Of a stretch of 64,000 bases of DNA, positions 58,172-64,000 are shown in pieces (position 1 is the first letter of the stretch; every line of letters starts with the position of its first letter). The stretch covers positions 682,001 to 746,000 of the forward strand of contig NZ_VFPG01000002.1 in the NCBI RefSeq assembly GCF_006716565.1, given 5' to 3'. This DNA comes from Nocardia bhagyanarayanae. GTDB taxonomy: Bacteria > Actinomycetota > Actinomycetes > Mycobacteriales > Mycobacteriaceae. Both the position numbers and the translations under genes were made by a program. Under the pieces are notes generated by a model, which worked only from the letters and a program-made list of their open reading frames with translations, was not told the DNA's origin and did not search any database.

Positions 58172-58198
58172 ACGGCCGTACGGCCGTCCCACTACACT
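58172..58198 (+). promoter_or_regulatory. metF promoter: 16-bp perfect palindrome and -10 element
   Basis: ACGGCCGTACGGCCGT (58172-58187) is a perfect palindrome placed just upstream of TACACT (58193-58198), which ends 6 nt before the GTG. A protein bound there would block the promoter. Confidence 0.5.
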
Positions 58199-58204
58199 GA
58201 ACCG

Positions 58205-59206
58205 GTGACTTTCGATTCCGTGCGGGGACGTTCGACCCCAGGGCGCCCGTCCCCGACGCCACCGATCGTCTCGGGAACACCGTCGGTCGTGCAGAGCTTG
58301 CAGGTGCATTCCGGCCGGATGGTGCCGTTCTCCGTCGAGTTCAACCCGCCGCGCGACGCGGCGGGCGAGGCTCGGCTCTGGCGCGCGGTACGCGAGTTCG
58401 AGCGCATGCATCCCGCGTTCGTGTCGATGACCTACGGCGCGGGCGGTTCCACCAAGGATCGCACCGTGCGGGTCACCGGTGAGCTGGCGCAGGAGACCAC
58501 CCTGCTGCCGGTGGCGCACCTGACCGCAGTCGGGCACAGCGTGGCCGAGCTGCGCTCGCTGGTCGGCGCGTACGCCGATTCCGGCATCCGCAACATCCTG
58601 GTGCTGCGCGGCGACCCGCCCGGCGATCCGCTCGGCGAGTGGCACAAGCACCCGGAGGGCGTGGAGTACGCCGAGGAGCTCGTGCGCATCGTGCGCGATC
58701 TCGGCGATTTCCACGTCGGCGTCGCCTCGTTCCCGCAGGGTCACCATCGCTCGCCGGACCTGGAGACCGACACCGCCTTCCTGGCGGCGAAACTGCGTGC
58801 GGGCGCGGAGTATTCGATCACCCAGATGTTCTTCGAGGTCGACCACTACCTGCGGCTGCGGGATCGGGTCGTCGCGATGGATCCGGTCGAGGGCGCCAAG
58901 CCGATCATCCCGGAGCTGATGCCGATCACCTCGCTGCGCACGGTGACCAGGGCCGAGGAGCTGTGCGGTCGCGCGCTGCCCGACTCGGTGCTGGAGCGGC
59001 TGCGCGAGGCGGCGGGCGACGGTCCGGAGGAGGACCGGGCGGCGGTGCGCGAGGTCGGCATCGAGATCGCCACCGAGATGGCGCAGCGGCTGATCGACGA
59101 GGGCGCGCCGTGCCTGCACTTCATCACGCTGAATTTCGCGAAGGCGACGAGCGAGGTGCTGACCAACCTCGGTTACGGGGTCACCGCCGCGCCGGTGAGC
59201 GCCTGA
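58205..59206 (+). CDS. metF: Methylenetetrahydrofolate reductase
   Basis: The 333-aa TIM barrel follows MetF closely: FSVEFNPPRD with the catalytic Glu, FVSMTYGAGGSTKDRT, HLTAVGHS, NILVLRGDPPGD, ITQMFFEVDHYLRLRD and IPELMPITS. It reduces 5,10-methylene-THF for methionine synthesis. About 30 disordered residues precede the barrel. The GTG fits a leaderless promoter. Confidence 0.93.
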   Translation: MTFDSVRGRSTPGRPSPTPPIVSGTPSVVQSLQVHSGRMVPFSVEFNPPRDAAGEARLWRAVREFERMHPAFVSMTYGAGGSTKDRTVRVTGELAQETTLLPVAHLTAVGHSVAELRSLVGAYADSGIRNILVLRGDPPGDPLGEWHKHPEGVEYAEELVRIVRDLGDFHVGVASFPQGHHRSPDLETDTAFLAAKLRAGAEYSITQMFFEVDHYLRLRDRVVAMDPVEGAKPIIPELMPITSLRTVTRAEELCGRALPDSVLERLREAAGDGPEEDRAAVREVGIEIATEMAQRLIDEGAPCLHFITLNFAKATSEVLTNLGYGVTAAPVSA

Positions 59207-59305
59207 ATACAGCGCTCCGCGCCCGGAGCAAGGGCGCCGACGAGCGTCTGAGGCTGTAGCGCCGATGAGCGTCGCAGGTGCGGCGAGCGCGTGCGGTCCT
59301 GACAA

Positions 59306-59344
59306 GCGAATGCCCCGCGGGTCACCGACCAGCGGGGCATTCGC
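59306..59344. terminator. Bidirectional terminator after metF
   Basis: GCGAATGCCCCGC and GCGGGGCATTCGC form a 13-bp stem with a 13-nt loop. It also ends the convergent LLM operon. Confidence 0.82.
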
Positions 59345-59347
59345 GTA

Positions 59348-60499
59348 TCAAGCCGCCCGCGCCGCGCGCAACCCCCACGCCTCGGCCAGCAGCCGATGGG
59401 ACTCCAGCCGGTCCGCGTGATCGTGCGTGACGCTGGTGACCAGCAGTTCGTCCGCGCCGGTCACCCGTCGCAGCGCGGCGAGCCGTTCCACCACGGTGCC
59501 CGGCGACCCGACGAACTGGGTGGCCAGCCGATCGTCCACCAGCCGCAGCTGGTCCGGGGTGAGTGGTCCCGCGGCCTCCGGCGGGAGGAATTCGGTCGCG
59601 CCCGTCCCGGCGCGGATGCCGTACACCCAGTGCCCGTAGCCCGCGGCCAGCCGCTTGGCCTTCGCGTCGTCGGCGGCGACCACCACGTCGGCCGAGACCA
59701 CCACGTACGGTTCGGCCAGGTACTCGGACGGACGGAACGCCGCGCGGTAGGCGGCGACGGCGTCCAGCGCGGTGCCCGGCGCCACGTGGTAGGCGGCGGC
59801 GAACGGCAGACCGAGGCGACCGGCGAGTTCGGCGCTCTCGCCGCCGGAGCTGCCGAACAGCCACAGCTGCACCCGCGCGTTCTCACCCGGCACCGCGTGC
59901 AGCGGGATACCGTCCGCGCTGGTGTAGGTGCCCGCGAGCAGGGCGCGCACCTCGTCGATCTGGTCGGCGAAGTCCGGCGCCTGCGCGCCCGGCTGCTGCA
60001 ACGCGCGCAGCGACGCCACGAAGCGGGACCGGTCGACGATGCGGCCGGGATCGAACGGCGGCGGGACCACCACCCCGTCCCGGATCTCCGTGCGTCCGGT
60101 GGCGGTGTCGACCACCGGACGCCCGCCCTTGGGATGCGCGGGCTCCGAACCGAATTGGGCCCGCCGGTGCCCCGAACGCCCGAGCCCCAGGTCCAGCCGT
60201 CCGGGGTACAGCGCGTCGATGGTGCCGAACGCCTCGACGATCGACGCCGACGTGTGGTGGCCCACCTGTACCGCCGCCGAACCCACCCGAATCCGGGAGG
60301 TGTTGGCCGCGACCAGCCCGATCAGGGTGATCGAGCTGGAACTGGCCACCGCTACGAAGTGGTGTTCGGCGAGCCAATACCGGTGGTAGCCCCACTGTTC
60401 GGCGTGCTGGGCCAGCTCGACGGTGTTGCGCAGCGCCTGCTGCGCGGTGGACCCGGCGCTGATCGGTGCCAGGTCGAGGATGGAGAGGGGGACCGTCAC
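59348..60499 (-). CDS. LLM-class flavin-dependent oxidoreductase
   Basis: The 383-aa protein starts [44 protein letters not shown], the hallmark of the luciferase-like family (MsnO8-type group), and has [14 protein letters not shown]. It is expected to use FMNH2 or F420. GTG overlaps the DUF1684 stop (GTGA). Last gene of a five-gene run; substrate unknown, possibly organosulfur (inference). Confidence 0.9.
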   Translation of the reverse strand: MTVPLSILDLAPISAGSTAQQALRNTVELAQHAEQWGYHRYWLAEHHFVAVASSSSITLIGLVAANTSRIRVGSAAVQVGHHTSASIVEAFGTIDALYPGRLDLGLGRSGHRRAQFGSEPAHPKGGRPVVDTATGRTEIRDGVVVPPPFDPGRIVDRSRFVASLRALQQPGAQAPDFADQIDEVRALLAGTYTSADGIPLHAVPGENARVQLWLFGSSGGESAELAGRLGLPFAAAYHVAPGTALDAVAAYRAAFRPSEYLAEPYVVVSADVVVAADDAKAKRLAAGYGHWVYGIRAGTGATEFLPPEAAGPLTPDQLRLVDDRLATQFVGSPGTVVERLAALRRVTGADELLVTSVTHDHADRLESHRLLAEAWGLRAARAA

Positions 60500-61305
60500 G
60501 CCCGCCCCCTTCCGGGCCGCGGATCCTGCTCGCCCGCCTCGATGGCCACCCGCAGCCGGTTCTGCGCAGGCGCCACCGGGCAAGTGGCGAAATCGGTGAA
60601 GGCGCAGGGCAGGTTGGCCGCCCGGTTGAAGTCGAGCAGCACCGCGCCGTCCGCGTCCGGCGCCGCGATGCTCAGCGACCTGGCCGCGGGGTAGGTGGTG
60701 ACGCCGCTGGTGGCGTCGGTGAACAGAATGCGCAGTCCGGCACCGGCCTGGAACGCGACGACGCGCTCGGTGACCGCGCCGAGGGTGAATTCGATGGTGC
60801 CCGTGGCGGAGTGGTGATGTTCGAGCCCGTCGACCACCGCCGCGGTGACGACGTCCTGCGGCTCGGCGAACGCCTCGAAGCGGCCTTGCACGATCCAGCG
60901 CGGGTCCGGTTGGTACGCGGGAATCCCGGCGAATGCGGCCAGCGACGGTGCGGCGGGGTCGTGGACCCGCACCGCGTAGCGCCCGGTGCGCCGGATGACC
61001 TCCAGCACGCGCTGTTCGTGGCGCACCTCGAGTCCCGGCGCGCCTTCGGCGGGGGTGATGATCTGCACGCCCGCGATGCCGGTGCCCTCGAAGACGAGGC
61101 GGTCGGCCGGTTGCGCGGTGATGAACACCTTGCCGTCGGTGACCCACCAGGTGCCGGGCAGGTCGGGCAACCGCTCGGGCTGGTCGGTGAGCCAGTGCAA
61201 CGCGGTCAGGCTGAGGAAGCCGAGCCGGTCGCGCAGCTGCTCCTCCCTCGCGTCGTGCCAAGCGGCCCACTCGGAGTCGAAACTTGTTGCGGTGGTTGCG
61301 GTCAT
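60496..61305 (-). CDS. DUF1684 family protein
   Basis: A 269-aa protein with the family's features: [27 protein letters not shown] at the start and [37 protein letters not shown] at the end (conserved Cys and Asn). Function is unknown; the family is often found beside LLM oxidoreductases. Overlaps both neighbours by 4 nt. Confidence 0.9.
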   Translation of the reverse strand: MTATTATSFDSEWAAWHDAREEQLRDRLGFLSLTALHWLTDQPERLPDLPGTWWVTDGKVFITAQPADRLVFEGTGIAGVQIITPAEGAPGLEVRHEQRVLEVIRRTGRYAVRVHDPAAPSLAAFAGIPAYQPDPRWIVQGRFEAFAEPQDVVTAAVVDGLEHHHSATGTIEFTLGAVTERVVAFQAGAGLRILFTDATSGVTTYPAARSLSIAAPDADGAVLLDFNRAANLPCAFTDFATCPVAPAQNRLRVAIEAGEQDPRPGRGRA

Positions 61306-62675
61306 GACGCTCTGGCTCCTTCGTGGACGGATGTGCGGTGATGTGGGTGGCGCAGGCCGAGATGGTCGCGCAAGGTGTCGCCGGCGTACTCGGTGCGGAA
61401 GCTGCCGCGCTCTTGTAGTTCCGGGACGACGCGGTCGACGAACTCGTCGAGTCCGCCGGGGGTGAGATGGGGGACGAGGATGAAGCCGTCGGCCGCGTCG
61501 GTCTGCACGTATTCATCGATGCGCTCGGCGACTTCGGCGGGCGTGCCGACGAACTGCTGGCGCGCGGTGACCTCGATGATCAGCTCGCGGATGCTCAGGT
61601 TCTCGGCCTCGGCCTTGGCGCGCCACGCCTCGGCGACCGCGCGCGGATCCTTCGCGTGGCGCACCCGTCCCCTGGTGATGTTCACGTCGCCGGAGGGGTC
61701 TACGTCGGGCAGCGGTCCGTCCGGGTCGTAGCCGGAAAGGTCGCGGCCCCAGACCTGTTCGAGGAACGCGATGGCGGTCTGCGGACCCACCTGCTGGTAG
61801 CGGATGTGCCTTGCCCGCTCCTCGGCCTCGGCGGCGGTGTCGCCGAGCACGAAGGTGGCGGCGGGCAGGATCTTCAGTTCGTCGTGCCCGCGGCCGTACT
61901 TGGCCAGGCGGCCCTTCATGTCGGCGTAGAACGTGCGCCCCGCCTCGAGGGTGCCGTGGCCGGTGAAGATGGCGTCGGCGGTGGCGGCGCCGAATTCGCG
62001 GCCGTCGTCGGAATCGCCCGCCTGCAAGAGCACCGGATGGCCCTGCGGGCTGGGCGGCAGCACGAAGCGCGCGGCGATGTCGAATTGCCTGCCGCGATGG
62101 CGGGTTTCGGGAATGTCCTTGGCGAACACGCCCGCGTCGCGATCGACCACGAGCGTGTCGGCGGGCCAGCTGTCCCACAGCGCGCGCGCCACCTCGACCG
62201 TCTCGGCCGCGCGGCGGTAGCGGTCGGAGTGTTCCAGATAGCCGCCGCGGCGGAAGTTCTCGCCGGTGAACGCGTCGGAGGAGGTGACGACGTTCCACGC
62301 CGCGCGTCCGCCGGACAGGTGATCCAGCGAGGCGAACTGTTTGGCCAGCTCGAACGGTTCGTTGTAGGTGGAGTTGATGGTGCCCGCCAGCCCGAGCTTC
62401 TCGGTGACACCGGCAAGCGCGTTGAGCACCGTGAAGGTGTCCGGCCTGCCGACCACGTCCAGATCGTGGATGCGCCCGAGGTGTTCGCGCAGCCGTAGTC
62501 CTTCGGCGAGGAAGAAGAAGTCGAACAGGCCGCGCTCGGCCGTGCGGGCCAAGTGGACGAAGGACTCGAAGTCGATCTGGCTCTTGGACGCCGGATCGCT
62601 CCAGACCGTGGTGTTGTTCACCCCGGGGAAGTGCGCGGCCAGATGGACGGACTTGCGCGGCTTGGTGGAACTCAT
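61302..62675 (-). CDS. LLM-class monooxygenase, NtaA/SnaA/DszA type
   Basis: The 457-aa protein fits this larger LLM group: HLAAHFPGVNNTTVWSDPASKSQIDFESFVHLARTAERGLFDFFFLAEGL, DHLSGGRAAWNVVTSSD, PQGHPVLLQAGDSDDGREFGA. Relatives oxidise nitrilotriacetate, sulfones and similar compounds with reduced FMN from a partner reductase. It overlaps the genes on both sides. Confidence 0.92.
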   Translation of the reverse strand: MSSTKPRKSVHLAAHFPGVNNTTVWSDPASKSQIDFESFVHLARTAERGLFDFFFLAEGLRLREHLGRIHDLDVVGRPDTFTVLNALAGVTEKLGLAGTINSTYNEPFELAKQFASLDHLSGGRAAWNVVTSSDAFTGENFRRGGYLEHSDRYRRAAETVEVARALWDSWPADTLVVDRDAGVFAKDIPETRHRGRQFDIAARFVLPPSPQGHPVLLQAGDSDDGREFGAATADAIFTGHGTLEAGRTFYADMKGRLAKYGRGHDELKILPAATFVLGDTAAEAEERARHIRYQQVGPQTAIAFLEQVWGRDLSGYDPDGPLPDVDPSGDVNITRGRVRHAKDPRAVAEAWRAKAEAENLSIRELIIEVTARQQFVGTPAEVAERIDEYVQTDAADGFILVPHLTPGGLDEFVDRVVPELQERGSFRTEYAGDTLRDHLGLRHPHHRTSVHEGARAS

Positions 62676-63823
62676 GACGGTGTCCCTTCCTGAATCGTGG
62701 CGTAGCGGCTCGGCGGGCGCGGCAGATCGAGCCGCTCGCGCAGGGTGGTGGCCGGTGCGGGCGGGGCTGTCGCCAGGTGGCGCAGGGTGGCCTCGACCGC
62801 GAGCGGACGCAGCACCACACCGTCGGCGGCGCCCGAATCGGACACGGCCGCAAGGAGTTCGGTGAGCGAGTCGCCCGTGCCGATGTGACGAAGCACCGAG
62901 CCGGTCGCGGCGGGCGCACCGGACCGCGGCGCGGTGCCCGACGCCGACCAGCGGTCCAGCTCGGCCAGTTCCTCGTACGCGCGTTCGGCGGTGCCGGCGA
63001 GGTGGACATCGATGTCGATCAGCACGCGCACGGCGTCCGGATCACGGTCGGCGCTCAGCAGGGCGCTGCGCAGCGCGGCGCGCCTGGCATGCGCGGCGTC
63101 GAGATCCGGTGGGGCGATGCGGATCAGGTCGGCGCGGCGCACCGCGACCTGGATGCTCGGCCCTTCGTCGGCGCGGACCGCGACGATCGGCTGGCCCTGC
63201 GGCGAGCGCGGCGTGATCGACGGCCCCTTCACCGAGAAGTAGTCGCCCGCGTAATCGATGTAGTGCAGCTTCTCCCTGTCGATGAAGCGTCCGGTCGGCA
63301 GGTCGCGGATCTCCGCGTCGTCCTCCCAGGAATCCCACAGCCGCGTGACCACCTCGACGGCCTCGTCCGCCTCGTGCCACAGCGCGGCTGGTTCCTGTGG
63401 GCTCTTGCGGCCGAACGCTTTCGCCTGCTCGGCGCCCTCGGACACGGTGACCTCCCAGCCCGCGCGGCCGAGGGTGGCGAAATCGAGGCTGGCGATCGCC
63501 TTGGACAGGTGGAACGGTTCGGTGTGGGTGACCGGCGCCTGCGGTAGCAGGCCGATGCGGTGCGTGGCCGCGGCGGCCCGTGCCGCGATCGCGACCGCGT
63601 CGAGCCTGCCCTGTGCGGTCGCGGCGCCGCCCGGCTGCAACCCGAAGGAGTCGGGCAGGAAAACCGCGTCCGCACCGGCCTTTTCGACGGCGGTGATCGC
63701 GTCGACCCAGTACCGGGCGGTGAACAGGTCCTCGGCGCGCGAATCCCGGCGTCGCCACGACGCGGGATGCGCGCCGGTCCCGGCGAGTTCCACCGCGAGG
63801 AAGAAATCCGAATCCGGCATCAT
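62672..63823 (-). CDS. LLM-class flavin-dependent oxidoreductase
   Basis: A 383-aa LLM protein (FFLAVELAGTGAHPASWR, DAVFLPDSFGLQPGG, HRIGLLPQAPVTHTEPFHLSKAIASLDFATLGRAGWEVTVSEG). It is less conserved at the C-terminus. The start is ATG-ATG; the first overlaps the ABC transporter stop. Together with the other LLM genes it probably oxidises an imported organic compound. Confidence 0.88.
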   Translation of the reverse strand: MMPDSDFFLAVELAGTGAHPASWRRRDSRAEDLFTARYWVDAITAVEKAGADAVFLPDSFGLQPGGAATAQGRLDAVAIAARAAAATHRIGLLPQAPVTHTEPFHLSKAIASLDFATLGRAGWEVTVSEGAEQAKAFGRKSPQEPAALWHEADEAVEVVTRLWDSWEDDAEIRDLPTGRFIDREKLHYIDYAGDYFSVKGPSITPRSPQGQPIVAVRADEGPSIQVAVRRADLIRIAPPDLDAAHARRAALRSALLSADRDPDAVRVLIDIDVHLAGTAERAYEELAELDRWSASGTAPRSGAPAATGSVLRHIGTGDSLTELLAAVSDSGAADGVVLRPLAVEATLRHLATAPPAPATTLRERLDLPRPPSRYATIQEGTPS

Positions 63824-64000
63824 GCCGTCCTTTCCGTTGCGAAATCCACGCCTGCCGTGCGGAAGGCGGGGATCGCGGCGAGCAATTCCCTGGTGTAGTC
63901 GTGCCGCGGATCCGCGAAGATCCGTGCGGTGCGGCCGTATTCGACGATGCGGCCGCGGCGCAGCACCGCCACGTGATCGCTGATCCGCCGCACCACCGCC
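63820..64000 (-). CDS. ABC transporter ATP-binding protein, oligopeptide/nickel type (C-terminal part; N-terminus beyond window)
   Basis: Sixty codons are visible: AVVRRISDHVAVLRRGRIVEYG, then FADPRHDYTRELLAAIP, the end of OppF/DppF-type ATPases after the H-loop. Its stop overlaps the LLM start (ATGA), so import and oxidation genes are cotranscribed. Confidence 0.88.
   Translation of the reverse strand, partial: AVVRRISDHVAVLRRGRIVEYGRTARIFADPRHDYTRELLAAIPAFRTAGVDFATERTA

Overview
The window is chromosomal DNA of a high-GC, mycolic-acid-type actinomycete, most likely a Nocardia or a close relative. The evidence is the very high G/C at third positions, the many GTG starts, and the gene order. 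The order largely follows the M. tuberculosis segment from about Rv2211c to Rv2173 (gcvT, ilvE, cobalamin genes, erpA, adoK, asnB, ctaC/ctaF, pimB block, NlpC/P60 gene, exonuclease/GIY-YIG gene, trpD, ctaE-qcrCAB, exoribonuclease, aroG, pknL, Rv2175c-like gene, mptA, prenyl synthase). Gene correspondences to M. tuberculosis are from memory of that map; no search was run. No rRNA, tRNA, insertion sequence, prophage or CRISPR array was recognised.

Layout. 1-4.03 kb: TetR/GNAT divergent pair, gcvT, a block of degenerate copies of the gcvT tail, ilvE. 4.03-5.87 kb: gene-free, including about 0.9 kb of GC-rich simple repeat. 5.87-11.65 kb: MBL-fold hydrolase, cobU-cobT-cobS, a tandem-repeat island, a GlxA-type AraC regulator. 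11.7-18.6 kb: a 51-aa membrane micro-ORF, DUF3043 protein, erpA, adoK, asnB, ctaC-ctaF. 18.6-26.5 kb: an SDR-like protein without catalytic residues, FAD oxidase, PhoD phosphatase, truncated PPOX gene, ABC1 kinase, Spo0M-like protein, stand-alone TrpF. 26.5-35.4 kb: minus-strand envelope cluster (NlpC/P60 genes, HELTH metallopeptidase, PimB', two SRPBCC proteins, ArsA-like ATPase, ROK kinase, PlsC). 35.9-47 kb: DEDDh/GIY-YIG protein, trpD, ctaE-qcrC-qcrA-qcrB, exoribonuclease, aroG. 47-49.3 kb: MarR regulator with a divergent SDR and enoyl-CoA hydratase pair. 49.3-59.2 kb: pknL with PASTA repeats, its Rv2175c-like neighbour, and a run crtE, crtI remnant, crtI, mptA, crtB facing metF. 59.3-64 kb: tightly overlapping operon of an ABC ATPase (cut by the window end), two LLM flavin oxidoreductases, DUF1684 protein and a third LLM protein.

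How the genes work together. Respiration is the strongest theme: ctaC, ctaF, ctaE and qcrCAB encode most of the bcc-aa3 supercomplex (ctaD is absent here). The minus-strand cluster and mptA build phosphatidylinositol mannosides, lipomannan and peptidoglycan. The crt genes make a C40 carotenoid precursor from GGPP, with mptA, which uses a polyprenyl-phosphate donor, placed between crtI and crtB. TrpD, TrpF and AroG belong to aromatic amino acid synthesis.

The most useful sequence-level results are: (i) fourteen genes have a TANNNT element ending 6-7 nt before the start codon, indicating leaderless transcripts and fixing several starts; (ii) two genes appear to start at CTG; (iii) three intergenic repeat islands of different structure; (iv) a truncated second copy of the crtI 5' end; (v) an SDR-fold protein lacking its active site; (vi) a shared promoter motif in front of the two NlpC/P60 genes.
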